Shown here piece after piece: positions 42,901 to 54,255 of a stretch of 64,000 nucleotides of DNA. The notes beneath the pieces are model-generated. The model saw only the letters and a list, made by a program, of their open reading frames with translations. It was not told the origin of the DNA and did no database searches. This DNA is from Larix kaempferi (Eukaryota; Streptophyta; Pinopsida; Pinales; Pinaceae): the NCBI GenBank assembly GCA_027924585.1, contig BSBM01000826.1:12803501-12867500 (forward strand), written 5' to 3'. Positions within the stretch are counted from its first letter, which is position 1; each line of letters begins with the position of its first letter. A program made the translations under genes and the position numbers.

Positions 42901-44220
42901 ATCAATTTTTTAGCTTTTGTATGAAAAAACCACCTTCACGGCTGTACCTGCGGGCTACGTAGTAGACAGGGGCGTCTACCCGTGGTCAACGCATGCGATT
43001 ACTGCATCTAGCGAGCCCCACCCACGACCCGCAAAGCTGTAGCCCGCATACAATGCCGTGGAGAAGTAGGGCCTCCCAAAGATAAATTTTGGACCGGTAA
43101 AAAGTAAAATAAAAGTTTTTAAAAGAAAGAAGGGGTTGATGTAACTAACTTGCTCCAGATGGCTCGACGAACGGATGCCCATAGCTCCTGCAATCAACAT
43201 TTGAAACTCGAGGTGAAAACCAACCCAAAACACTATTTGTGGTGAATAGTAAAAATGAATTGTAAATTGTAATTTTTTGTTACTATTTATAATTTTTGAA
43301 ACCCACTTCTCTATAGTTTTCAACATTTTAAGTTGTGCTAGAGTAATATAATGTCTTGGAGTAGTATTTTTGACAGATTTCTTCGAGGAGAGTTATTTTT
43401 TCGACCATTTCACACCTACAAGAGGTATGTTTCACACCTGGCATATAGGTTAGATGCCATTTTCACTTGCATCTGCATTTGACCTTTTGACCATTTTCAT
43501 AAACCCTAGGTGCGACCCCGCTTCTTAACCGACACGGAACCTTCACACTGCTATAGAAGTGTCATTATTTGACGGTAGGGATTTTTCGACCATGGGTGCC
43601 CTAGTTAGAGCCCTTTTATGCCTTTTGGCGCCCATGCTACTGTCTCTCTTTAGGATCGGGAGTCCTTTGCAGTTACACGATGACTTTGCGTTAAAGATTC
43701 ATACTCTACTTTGTCTTATGCTAGCCATCTCCCATAAGGACTCCCCCCATTTATATCAAGTTGTGATTGCAATGCATCATCCTGCTTCTCACTTGCGCCT
43801 TGTGTCGATGCCCACTTATTCGAGTATTAGCCCAGTGCCTGAGCACTATTCCTTATCGAGCCTTGCAAAGCTTTCAGTTTCCCTTCATAGTTTGATGACC
43901 CTTGACCCTGAGGTAACACCCCCCCGAGTCTCCACATCCTGCACATGCTTCCTTGCATTGATCATAGGTATGTTCCACTGCTTGGGAGTAGTTTTCTCAC
44001 TATTTGACACTCGTTCCCTCACTTGTTATACTATAAGCAATTTTATTCTTTTTCAAGATTTTCCAAATATGAAAAAGACCAAAAAAATTAAAAAAACCAA
44101 AAATTCAGATTGGATTATGGTTACTACTTCTTGTTGGCAGCTGTTGTGTCGCCTTTGAACATAGCATTCACTCCACTCCATTCATTATGAGTCGGGACTA
44201 TAGTAGGACCTTAGGAGCTA
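42901..44220 (+). other. Element A 3' region, between C and E
   Basis: Left part may hold a 5' piece of the antisense ORF (minus-strand RPYFSTALYAGYSFAGRGWG, 43080-43020). From about 43500 it matches the start of the C 3' untranslated region (GCCCTAGTTAGAGCCC...GGCGCCCATGCTA; C near 38725-38745). The 199-codon plus frame at 43559-44158 shows no known domain; I read it as noncoding. Confidence 0.5.
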
Positions 44221-44225
44221 TACTC

Positions 44226-44612
44226 TGTTAGGAACCTGTGTCAACCCTTCTCTTTACTCTATTAGTATATTGTTGTTGGAAGCATATGCTTTGTAAGTCG
44301 TCCCGTAGTATTTGTTGATCCATAGTTTATATTAGCCCATGGTATTGACCCATAGTATTGGACGCATATGCTTTGTAAGTCATCCCGTAGTATTATATGT
44401 CCCATGGTTTTGACTTATAGTATTGGGCATAGACTTAGTATATAAGTGTGTGTTGAGGTCATTGAAGGCACCGTGAAGTTAATTGTATTGAGCTTGCTCA
44501 AAGGAGGTTTCCCCCTCAAAGTGGCCTGTGATCAATATAAAAGTGATTCTGAGTTCTGTTATTTCTGATATCTCGTGTATTTGCATTAATTAATTATTGC
44601 AGGTTCTTCACA
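44226..44612 (+). mobile_element. 5' LTR of element E
   Basis: 387 bp, TGTTAGGAACC to TTCTTCACA. A TATA box candidate TATATAA lies at 44439-44445 and CAATATAAAAG at about 44533. Confidence 0.93.
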
Positions 44613-44614
44613 TC

Positions 44615-44627
44615 TGGTATCAGAGCA
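44615..44627 (+). promoter_or_regulatory. Primer binding site of E, initiator tRNA-Met type
   Basis: TGGTATCAGAGCA, the usual plant chromovirus and copia primer site, two bases after the LTR. Confidence 0.92.
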
Positions 44628-45749
44628 CTTTCTTTGGCTCGCTGGGTGAAATTTCTGTCATTTTTTTTCGCATCTGTTGCAGTTTCGGATCTCGGAATAA
44701 TCCCTATCCACTTAACTGTGGGAAGTACTTGGGCATAATCCCTAAAACTCATTGTGAGGAGTACCACAGGAACCCTGAAGTAGCTGGCCCATTGAGAGGA
44801 CCTGTCGACGAAAAGGGCAATGACCCCTACCTGATTAACTAGTTCCCACCCGTGAGGTAAACCAAGAGCTATCGTTTCTGGAAAAGCGGTTATAAGTTTT
44901 ACCTGAGCCGTGGAGTGAGGGGCACTGCCCCAATACACAAGCCATCAGAGAGCATTGGTGGCCGAGTGAATCTCCTGAACCGATAGGAAGCCGCACATAC
45001 CTGGGGTCCATATCTATTTTTCAGTTGAACTGTTGCCGATCACTTCCGCGCCATTTCAAATCCATTCCGAGCCATTTCAAATCTAGCTGTTTCAGATCCA
45101 TTATGACAGTTGTTCCAGCTCTAGTCATTTCAGATCTATTCGGAAAGCCATTTCAGATCCAACCATTTTTTATCCATTCGGCATCATTTCAGATCCATCT
45201 GTTGCCGATCCCTTCCGCACCATTGCAAATCTATATGTTTCCGATCCCTTCCACTATGTTGTAGATCCATTTTTGCAACAAAAAAAAAAAAAATCTTGAA
45301 AAATTCCTTTGTTTGCCATATCTCCCTTATTTTAACTCCGTTTCCCTTGAAACTTCCCAAACACCCTTGCAATCCCATTCTGCATATTTCATTCCTGAGG
45401 ACCCTATCCCAAATTCCTCTTCCCAAAGCCAGAAATCCCACATTTGTGAATTTTTAGGGTTTTCCATAACTCCTTTGATTTTCACCCAATCGCCCTCAAA
45501 TTTTGCCACCGTGTCCATTCCCTATTTCTGCTTCTTTGTCCCTCTTTAACAAATTTTCTCATTATTTCACCCCACTTCTGAAATCCCCATTTTTTGCTTA
45601 ACTGTCCATCATAAAGTGTCCAAAACCTAGTCAAACACCAATTACCCATCCGAGTTTTTCCCAAATCCAAATTTCTCTTTACTACATAAGCTTTTGTTTA
45701 TGTTTTTCTATCCATTCCCCCACCCCCCCCCCAAAAAAAACTCCTGGTT
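44628..45749 (+). other. Leader of element E
   Basis: About 1.1 kb with no coding signal, containing degenerate short repeats of a CATTTCAGATCCA type unit (45040-45260) and a C/A homopolymer tract at 45718-45740 just before the gag ATG. The G leader (58320-59326) is homologous. Confidence 0.65.
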
Positions 45750-46454
45750 ATGGTTGTCACCCGTGCAGGAGCAAAAACCATGGAGGAAGCACTTGCAGCC
45801 ATCCAAACCAAACTCCAAGATCTAAATGAAAAATTTCTCAGCCTCCATCTTCAACATTCAGCCATGAACAATACCCGACAGTCAGAATCTTTTGCAGCCA
45901 CTGGGTTCTCTTCTTCTAGCAATTTTCGTGGGCCGAAGCTTGATTTTCCTCGCTTCAATGGTACTGATCCGACTGGATAGATATACTGAGCAGAACAATA
46001 TTTCAGTCTGCATAATACTTTTGATGTCCAGAAAGTTCCACTTGCATCCTTTCATTTGGAATAGGAAGCCCTTCAATGGTACCGTTGGTACATCAAAGCT
46101 CATCCCGAGCCAAACTGGACAGATTTTTGCCAACTCATTTTGCCACGATTTGGTCCTAGTGCTTTTGATGATTTCACAGGAGCACTCACTAAACTTCACC
46201 AAATTGGCACAGTAAGAGAGTATCAGACAGAATTTGAGAAACTGGCCAATCACACGGAAGGATTGTCTGATGAATTCTACAGGAGTTGTTTTATCAGTGG
46301 TCTCAAGGATGAAATCCATTCAGAGGTAAAAATGTTCAGTCCCAACACAATGATGGAAGTCCTAGGGTTGGCTAAGCTGGCTGAGGACAAGATCGTAGCT
46401 CAACAATGCTCCAAACCCACCTTTGTTCCGTTTAGAAATATGGGTTCCCAATGA
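45750..46454 (+). pseudogene. gag: Element E gag
   Basis: ATG at 45750 (MVVTRAGAKTMEEALAAIQT), coiled-coil-like N-terminus, then LDFPRFNGTDPTG. Stops at 45978, 45987 and 46062 interrupt the capsid; they look like TGG to TAG, CGA to TGA and CAG to TAG, because G reads Trp, Cys/Arg and Gln there. The capsid then continues RFGPSAFDDFTGALTKLHQI, VREYQTEFEKLANHTEGL and CFISGLKDEI, a chromovirus Gag. It ends at a stop at 46452. Confidence 0.8.
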
Positions 46455-46496
46455 CCTCCCATCACGCCTGCTCCTCGACCAACTCCTATCAAGCAT

Positions 46497-47222
46497 TTGT
46501 TTGAAACAGAGATGCAGGCACAGCGAGAAAAAGGGGCTTGTTATAATTGTGATGAGAAATTCACTCAGGGACATAGATATGTTCAACAAAAGCTTTATCT
46601 CTTGGATGTGGATTCTCCGCCTGCCTCTGAACTTGGTGAAGAAGCTCCAGGTACAGTAGATGATCAGGTCGACATTCAGCACTTGCCTATTGACACCCCA
46701 TTGCAGGACAACCCACCCGAGATCTCTCTCCATGCTGTAACTGGCGTCACCACCCCACAAACAATGCGGGTCAGGGAATACTTCAAGAAGCTCCCTCTTA
46801 CCATACTCATTGATTCTGGTAGCACTCATAACTTCATTGGCCCTCGGATTGCCAAACAGGCTGATTGTTTTGTCCATCCTTGCTCCAACTTTGAATTCAT
46901 GGTTGCCAATGGGGGCACCTTACCTTGCAAGGGGAAGTGTCACAATGTGCGTATCTCTATGGAAGATTATAACCTGCACTCTGACATGTTTTCCTTGTCC
47001 TTAGGCGGTTGTGATGTGGTTTTGGGCCTTCAATGGTTATGCACACTTGGCCCCATCTTATGGGATTTTGCTGAACTTTGGATGCAGTTTTCAGTCAATG
47101 GGGCACAACAAAAATTTATGGGCTTACAACCAAGGTCTCTCCGTATCATCAGTTCACATCGCCTGGAAAAAATCCTTAAGAAGAATTCACATGGTGTCAT
47201 CGCTCAGCTCCATTCCATTTAG
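46497..47222 (+). pseudogene. pol: Element E nucleocapsid and protease
   Basis: The zinc-knuckle-like CYNCDEKFTQGHRY has lost its last Cys (Tyr here; Cys in G). The protease is well preserved: LTILIDSGSTHNFIG with the Asp-Ser-Gly triad, then GGCDVVLGLQWL. The frame runs to a stop at 47220 and carries on in the same frame into the RNase H remnant. Confidence 0.8.
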
Positions 47223-48263
47223 ATGCACCCATCAACGGTCTCCACTACTTCCTTGGATAGATATGTAGGTGATTTTGCTAAACCAATGAGCTTGCCGCTT
47301 TCAAGAGACCTTTTCGGTAATAATTTAGCTGCATCTACCTCTCAGCATGAAATGATGGCTATTTTGCATGCAGTACAAAAGTGGCATCCATACCTATTAG
47401 GGAATTATTTTTGCATCAAGACTGATCTCCAGAGTCTGGAAAATTTCCTGGAACAATGGGTCTCCTCCCCAACACACCTGATATGGGTTATCCAACTCAT
47501 AGGTTATCCATATGCAATCACTTACAATAAGGGTAAGGACAATATGGTGGCAGATGCTCCTTCTCGCACAATTGATGACCCAATTTCTCTTACAACTGTT
47601 TCTCTGCTTGTTCCAAATTGGTTGCAATATGTTCAATAGGGCTCTCTCTTCTATGAACTCCATGCTTCTTCATCAACAGGGCACTCTAGGTTCTTCAAAA
47701 TGTATGACTGGGAACAATGTAACTTCTTTTTGCAGGGACTGAAAATGACAATTCAACAGATGGTGGCTGACTGTGATACTTTCTAGGTCAATAAGGGTGA
47801 AACGACAGTCCTTTCTGGACTGCTCAAACCCTTGCCCATCCCTACACAGATTTGGCCAACTATTTCTTTGGATTTCCTAGAAGCGCTCTGGTGGTACAAT
47901 ACCACATATAAAAGGACACCATATGAAGCAGTCTATGGACAGACACCACCAGTTCTTCTTCCATACACCCTTAGCAGCTCCCCAGTTCAGGAAATTGACT
48001 CGGTTCTTCGAAACTGCGATCAGATTCTTCTCATTCTGCAGGTAAATCTTCACATGGCCAGAATTCGACTAAAAGAACAAGCCAAGCAGCACCCTTCTGA
48101 GCGCACTTTTCATGCAACTGATATGGTTGTTCTTCGTCTATAGCCTTCCAAGCAATCCTCCTTGAAACTCCAAAGGCATCAGTGGCCCGAAATGCAACCC
48201 GATGATGCTATCGGGGAACCACTCCTTCAGATTCTGCAACAATTTCCCCAACCAAATCTTTGA
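47223..48263 (+). pseudogene. pol: Element E shrunken pol: RNase H end, integrase zinc part, integrase tail, chromodomain end
   Basis: At about 47303-47312 the pre-RT sequence (LPLSRD) jumps straight to the second half of RNase H (LFGNNLAASTSQHEMMAILH), so the whole RT is gone. The RNase H end and integrase zinc region follow (to about 47810). At about 47885 ISLDFLEA jumps to LWWYNTTYKRTPYEAVYGQT, so the integrase core with two catalytic Asp is gone. At about 48170 a third jump removes the integrase C-terminus and the front of the chromodomain, leaving its typical end (QWPEMQPDDA). Stops at 47637, 47785 and 48141 are additional. Confidence 0.8.
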
Positions 48264-48280
48264 GGACAAAGCTTTTTCTA

Positions 48281-48292
48281 AGGGAGAGGGAA
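48281..48292 (+). promoter_or_regulatory. Polypurine tract of element E
   Basis: AGGGAGAGGGAA directly before the 3' LTR. Confidence 0.92.
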
Positions 48293-48679
48293 TGTTAGGA
48301 ACCTATGTAAACCCTTCTCTTTACTCTATTAGTATATTGTTGTTGGACACATATGCTTTGTAAGTCGTCCTGTAGTATTTTTTGATCCATAGTTTATATT
48401 AGCCCATGGTATTGACCCATAGTATTGGACGCATATGCTTTGTAAGTCATCCCGTAGTATTATATGTCCCATGGTTTTGACTCATAGTATTGGGCATATA
48501 CTTAGTATATAAGTGTGTGTTGAGGTCATTGAAGGTGCCATGAAGTTAATTGTATTGAGCTTTCTCAAAGGAGGTTTCCCCCTCGAAGTGGCCTGTGATC
48601 AATATAAAAGTGATTTTGAGTTTTGTTATTTCTGATATCTCGTGTATTTGCATTAATTAATTATTGTGGGTTCTTCACA
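48293..48679 (+). mobile_element. 3' LTR of element E
   Basis: 387 bp, same ends as the 5' LTR, followed by TACTC. Confidence 0.93.
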
Positions 48680-48684
48680 TACTC

Positions 48685-49710
48685 GTTTCTCAGTTATCAC
48701 TCCATCGATTAGTTAAGCTTCCAGTCATTATGGAGCCCTTTGTTGATGCCTCCTGCATCGCACAGTGTCATTATCACTGATTCATTTGAGTCTATGCTGC
48801 TTGAGTCTATTCATCTGCTCATGCTCTTGTTCAAAGGAAGTCCTGAAACCAGAGTCGGCCACTCCTCAGGTCTCTTGACTTTTGCATGTCGGCCATCCTT
48901 ATTGAGTCAATCCGTTACATCTGAGTTCTTCCAAATATTTCAGCGTAGCTGGTACCTCATGTTGGCTGATGGGGGATGCCTTAATGCCCTCCTTCCAGTG
49001 AGTTTCATTCCATTGACCCAAACTCATTTATTCCAGAACTTGAGACGTAGAGTTCGGTTTAGTACCTTGAGGCTTGCAGTCATTAGTGGCAGGTTCTCTC
49101 ACCATTGACAGTTTTGGGAATACATCAATGTCCCCTGATAGATGGATTCATCCTTGTGTTTGACTTCAACACATCTATTCACACTTTGATGATTGTACTC
49201 TATGCCTTGATGCCCATTTTCATTATTGGTGGGTTATCTCACGTCTGTCAACAATATTCATCATTGACTGGTAATCAGACAATGTCACATAAGGTTCGAC
49301 CTCAACTCCTTTATTCACTTGATGGGACTTGCACCATAGATGATTTGCGTAGAAGACCCTAGGAATTAGTGGCATTTAGTATGCTACTTATGATCGTGAC
49401 TGTAATATGAGATATCACTTCTTAGACTTCAGCAGTTTGTACCTCCAATTCGCACTAGATGTTTCCTTTCAGCAGGAGACCGTCGCTTACTGTAGATGGT
49501 TATGGCTATGATAACTTGTGACATATATTCACGATGTACTACCTATTCATGGCCATTGTATCAGATTGTTGTACTCTACCGACATGTATCTAGAGATATT
49601 ATTGTATTATGACGAGTGAGTTGTTCCTTCCAGTTGTGTCTCCATCACTCCACTTTTGATATCTATAATGTATTTCAGCCATCGTAGCACCTATTCTCCG
49701 ACTTCACACA
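48685..49710 (+). other. Element A 3' untranslated region, last part
   Basis: Homologous to the parts of C (40100-41310) and D (5800-6950) before the polypurine tract: shared blocks such as GGCAG(T/G)TT(C/T)(T/C)C, ACATCAATGTC and GTAATGTATTTC-like motifs. No coding sequence. Confidence 0.65.
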
Positions 49711-49722
49711 TTAGGGGGCATC
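49711..49722 (+). promoter_or_regulatory. Polypurine tract of element A
   Basis: TTAGGGGGCATC directly before the 3' LTR. Confidence 0.88.
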
Positions 49723-50651
49723 TGTTATAGCGCATTTTTCCACCTTGTGAGCATCAACAGTTATTGGTCTTCAGTATTCATTGTTTAACTTAGATTAATG
49801 ATATTCCTGTCAGGAACCTAGTTTTCCTCATTTTTGTTGTTGTACGCTAGCTATACCACATTAGCCCGCATACACGCAGGCTGTACTACATTAGCCCGTG
49901 TCTTCCTAATTAAATGGTAAAAACACTAGAAAATTACCTTTTTCCTCCCAAAAAGCGGTCTTAGGGTGACCTTTGGCCCTCCATTTGCTCCGAAACGACT
50001 CAACTTGTCTTTTCACCTACCTTGAGAAGACTATATATGGAGCTCTTATGGCATATGGAAGGGAGGAGAAAGAGATAGTAAGATAACTCTAGTGGATTTT
50101 TTCTATGACTTGAGTCTACACTTATTGATCCTTGTTGTTGTGAACTTCTTATGTTCACCTCCCAAACTCCTTTGATAGTTTGATTTTGCCATAGTCATGG
50201 AGGATTGAAGTGGTGGAGGCACAAGTGGAGGGACCCAGTTCTCAGTTCAGATTGGTTGCCGGAAAGAGGTCGTATCACATTGTACTTCTTGTTATTCATT
50301 AATAGAAATACTCATATTCTCTTCCAATTTATGGTGTGAATGTTATTTATCTGACATTGGGTTACATTTGCTTATAATATAACGGACCATTTCCATTGAT
50401 GATGTTAATGTCTTTCATGTATTATATGCACTTGTTGTAGATTGGTTGTTGAGACTAACTTGCAGATTCAAGTGCATCAATTCGAAAGCTCCAACGGGGA
50501 TCTACATCGAACGTTCGCTTTGAGGTTGGTTATATTCTCCATTATCTCTGCATTGTCAAGTATATAGCATTGCATTGGAAATTTAGTAGTATTCTGCAGT
50601 CATCTGTCTGTTGTGGTTCACCCCATACCATAGGAAGTTTTCTCTGTAACA
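49723..50651 (+). mobile_element. 3' LTR of element A
   Basis: 929 bp, TGTTATAGCGC to TCTGTAACA, followed by TTGAT at 50652-50656. Confidence 0.9.
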
Positions 50652-50905
50652 TTGATAAAGCACAATACATTTCCATAACAGGAAACTCAGGCCATGCATT
50701 TTGAGAAAGCACAATAGAATCTATCCAGGAAACACTTTGGCATAGAGAAATCTTCATATCTTATTACAAGGCCTTCAATCTATGAAATATATCCAGGAAA
50801 CACTCTAGAATAGATCAGTCTCCAATCTCTATCCAGGAAACACTCTGGCATAGAGCATTCCTCCAATAATATATATACAGGGTACACTCTGGCATAGACC
50901 AACAC
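50652..50905. repeat. Tandem arrays right of element A
   Basis: 50652-50715 continues the 49-bp array that A split. From 50721 a second unit follows, TATCCAGGAAACACTCTGGC-like with CATAGA after it, at 50721, 50789, 50829 and (degenerate) 50876. The two units share the AGGAAAC core. Confidence 0.75.
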
Positions 50906-51677
50906 TTCAATTCACTAGAGGTGCAAGAAGAGAAGAAAGAAGAGCCCTCCATGAAGCCAATATGAATCCTCTTATATCCATTCGAATCCCTTGGTAGAAC
51001 TAACTTAGGTTAATTAGAGAGTAACCATACTAGTTACTGAAACCTTCTCCAACCTCCACTATGACCATTCTGACTCTCATGAGAGCAATTCAAATTTCAA
51101 AGAGAGATACTCCAAACCTCCAAAGCCAACTCGAATTCGAGTGGGGACCATTAAATCATGAAGGAAAATTCAAATTAGGTGGGATAAGGTTACACAAGAA
51201 AATGATTCCTTTTCTCGAATAGTAAGGAGGAGTTACACAAATTTTGAGGTGTCAAGTCTAAAAATAGCCAGTGAGGGCACCCTTGTGCAACTAGGGGTTA
51301 CAAAACCAAGTGTAACCTCCAAAAAGGAGTTGTAAAACCACCAAAGGGGCACATTCAACAAGGAAGTCCCACTAAATCATGAATTAGGATCAATAGTACC
51401 AACACAGGCTAAAATAATCGAAAATAGGAAACAAAGAGTGTTGTTAGGGAGAGCCACAACTCCTAATATCCAAACCCCTCACATGTGGAATCCATGACCC
51501 TCCAACCACATTAGTTTTCCATGTTGAGCTAGTTATTTAATTAAAATAAAATAATAATAATAATAATGTCCATAGTCCATAGTCCGTACACCTAGTGCCA
51601 CATAGCAACAAAAATAATAATCACAACATATGTACAAGGGATTGACACACTAGGGGCATTACATCTCCCTGTAGAGG
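50906..51677. other. Unassigned sequence between tandem array and LINE
   Basis: No gene or element seen. There is a short AATAAT microsatellite at about 51550-51566 and a CCATAGTCCATAGTCC duplication at about 51569. Confidence 0.5.
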
Positions 51678-54255
51678 TGATTGACTGGAGTATGTCTTGT
51701 GTCACATCTACAAACTTCTCTATGCTAGTTAATGGCAATTCCTCTACTTTTTTTAAAATATCAAGCGGGCTTCACCAAGGCTATCCCTTATCTCCATTAT
51801 TTTTCGTTCTAGTAGTGGAAGGCTTCAACAAAGTAATTGGGAAAGCTAAATTGGAAAGGATTGACTGGTGTGAAAGCATCCTCTACTCATTATATAACTC
51901 AGTTTTTATTTGTGGATGATGTTCCTTTTTTTGGGATTGGTTCTGTTGTTGAGTGGGAAACTTACTGTAGTATCATTAATATCTTTTGTGATGCAAAAAG
52001 GATGGAGATCAACTTGTAGAAATATTTTTTCATTCAAAATACTATTGATGACAGTGTATTGGCGCAGATTCAACCATTTTTTCCTTTCAAATCAGAGTTG
52101 TCAGTTAATGGGTTTAATTATTTGGGATAATATTTAAAACCCAATAATTATGTTAGAGTTAACTAGATTTGGCTTATTAGGAATTTGGAGAAAAGGATAG
52201 ACTATTGGAGTTATAAATGGCTCTCTTTGGGGAGCAAACTAATCCTTGTGAAGGTAGTCTTCGAAAGCATTCATGTATATTGGATTTCTCTTGCAAAAAT
52301 CCCAGTATCTATTCTTCATTGTTTAAGGAGGAAAATGGTGCAGTTTCTTTGGCTAGGGAATGTGGACAGGTCAAAGATGCACTTGGTCAAGTGGGAAAGG
52401 TTATCATTACCCAAGGCCCTGGGTGGATGGGGTTTTTAAAAAATTCCTTGGTTCAATGATGCTTTGAGATTGAAAATTTTGTGGAGGGGTTTGTTTTGTG
52501 TGGGTTTATGGAAGGAAATGTTACATGCTAAATACTTAAAAAATTTACATGTTGTGCAATAGATTAGGAATCCAAACAAATCATTTGCAAATGCATCTAA
52601 CTTCTGGTCTAGTTTTATGAAGGCCTATCCTTGGATGAGATCTTGTCTTGCTTGGAATATAGGGGATGGGAAAACGATACATTTGGGGGTTGATCCTTTT
52701 GCTGGTGAGGATACCTTTAATAAGTTCTCCCTTCCTCTCATCAATATGTTAAAATATTTTCGTTGCTATAGATTAGCACATGCCAAAAAATTGATGGACG
52801 GTATGCCATCTTATTGGATTTCTACAGATGATTTGGATCTTATGGGTTGTCTGGTAATATAATGAAATAATTTTATTTCAGGGCTAAATCATCTAGGTAT
52901 CAAGTTATCTGATAGAACAGACTGACTAGTTTGGGTTTGGAATAAATCTAATGGACAAATCAGTGCAAAACTTGTATATGAGGCCATTTCAACCACTAAT
53001 GTGTTTATTCCATGGAAATGGTGGTATAAAAAATTGCGGAAGTTGTCCATGCCTTTAAAAATAAAAAATTTCATCAAGAACATCTTGGAAAACAAAATTT
53101 TGACATGGGACAACTTGATTAAAAGAGGCTTTTAAGGCCCCAATATGTGTGTTCTGTGCAGAAAATATTATGAGATTGTAAATCATCTTTCTGTGGACAT
53201 CTTTTTCTCTAGCTGTCTGGTTTGAAGTGCTATCAAGATTAAATATTACTGAAGCTTGGATTTTATCAAATTTTGAAGGAAATTTGGAGAGATGGCTTTT
53301 GCAGGTTCCTCATCATAAGGAAATTCCTTCCTTTGTTTGTTGGGGTTTATGAAAGGATATAAAATCATTGATTTTTGAAGGTGTTTTTCAATAGGTTCAA
53401 TGCATTTATATCAATATTTTGGGCCTTTATGGATACTATCATAGGAACCCGAGCTTGAAGAAGCAGAGGATATTGATTGAGCCCAGATTTCATACTGGTA
53501 TTATCATTGGTTTCTTCAATGGAGCTGCTTCTGCTGGGTAATGTGTTGTTGGTATGGTCATCAAAGTATTTGAAAGGAAGCAAGTTTCAATGTGGATGGG
53601 GTGTGGAACTAGAATCAATGCACGAGTTGAGTTGCTTTTTCTGTGGGGTCTTCTTTTCTTTGAACATTCAAGAGGTTTGGAAATTATGTAAGTCTATGGG
53701 GACTCTAAGACTTTGGTATATTGGGTTAATAAAAGGACCCTCCTTCAAGTGACTATTCTAGAGCAATAGTGTGAGAGGAGCCAACTCCTTAAATCTTCTT
53801 TTTCTAGGCTTACAGTCTCTCACATCTATAGGAATTATAACATGGTGATTGATCACTTATCAAAAAAAGTTGTGTGTGCTCCTGAGGGAATTCTCTTTTT
53901 TGAAGAAGTTGATGCTTTCATCCAGGTTTTTAAGGGTTTTGCAAATGGATATTAGTTGTTTTAGAGTTCAATATTTATAGCTTTCAGCTCCTATGATTTA
54001 AACTTTTGAACTATACAATCTATTGTCATTTTTGGGATAGTGTGACTTTTTGTGCTTACTATTTGTATGGTTTAGCTTAGAATCAACTAAGTGGACATCA
54101 CAGTCCAATAATTGGCTCCTTGTTCCTTGAGATGTTTTTTGCATGAAGTTTCTTACAGAATCCAACAAGTGGGAAGCACTTGTTTTGTAAATGTTATTGT
54201 AACTTTGACTCACCAATTGAATAGCAAGTTACAATATTTTTTCTCTTGAAAAAAA
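51678..54255 (+). mobile_element. 5'-truncated LINE (L1-type), decayed
   Basis: Non-LTR RT parts in order but across frames: SCVTSTNFSMLVNGNSSTFF, GLHQGYPLSPLFFVLVVEGF and the catalytic FVDDVPFFG (about 51907-51930). A post-RT region follows (LGSKLILVKVVFESIHVYWI, KMVQFLWLGN, LPKALGGWGF; 52185-52439), then a zf-RVT-like region (WKWWYKKLRKLSMPLKIKNF, MCVLCRKYYEIVNHL; 53010-53190). The RNase H end reads FFNGAASAG, VELLFLWGLLFF and VYGDSKTLVYWVNK (53510-53745). The endonuclease and ORF1 are missing, so it is 5'-truncated as most LINE copies are. A short A-run at 54249-54256 may mark the 3' end. It has many stops and frameshifts. A matching target duplication was not identified. Confidence 0.8.

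Larger units (their letters stand above)
44226..48679 (+). mobile_element. Element E: deleted chromovirus-type LTR retrotransposon inside A
   Basis: 4454 bp, LTRs 387 bp each, target duplication TACTC (44221-44225 and 48680-48684). The primer site is of the initiator tRNA-Met type and the polypurine tract is clear. Internal coding is gag, nucleocapsid, protease, then a shortened RNase H, integrase zinc region, integrase tail and the end of a chromodomain; RT is absent. The same family and the same three deletions appear in element G. The two LTRs differ at about 18 of 387 positions by eye. Confidence 0.93.
8466..50651 (+). mobile_element. Element A: Tat-like Ty3/gypsy retrotransposon with three nested insertions
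   Basis: LTRs of 929 bp each (8466-9394 and 49723-50651) start TGTTATAGCGC and end in ACA; 5-bp duplications TTGAT flank the element at 8461-8465 and 50652-50656. Next to the 5' LTR is a tRNA-Arg-like primer site; before the 3' LTR is the polypurine tract. Removing insertions B, C and E with one target-duplication copy each leaves about 14,154 bp. Order: leader, gag, protease, RT, RNase H, integrase, a second RNase H, an antisense ORF, a long 3' untranslated part. The primer type, long leader and second RNase H place it in or near the Tat/Ogre group. All frames carry stops or frameshifts, and LTRs differ by about one base in ten over the first 200 bp, so it is old and inactive. Confidence 0.88.

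Noticed and set aside
43559-44158. 199-codon plus frame in the A 3' region
   Set aside because: No domain, and the homologous parts of C and D do not keep the frame.
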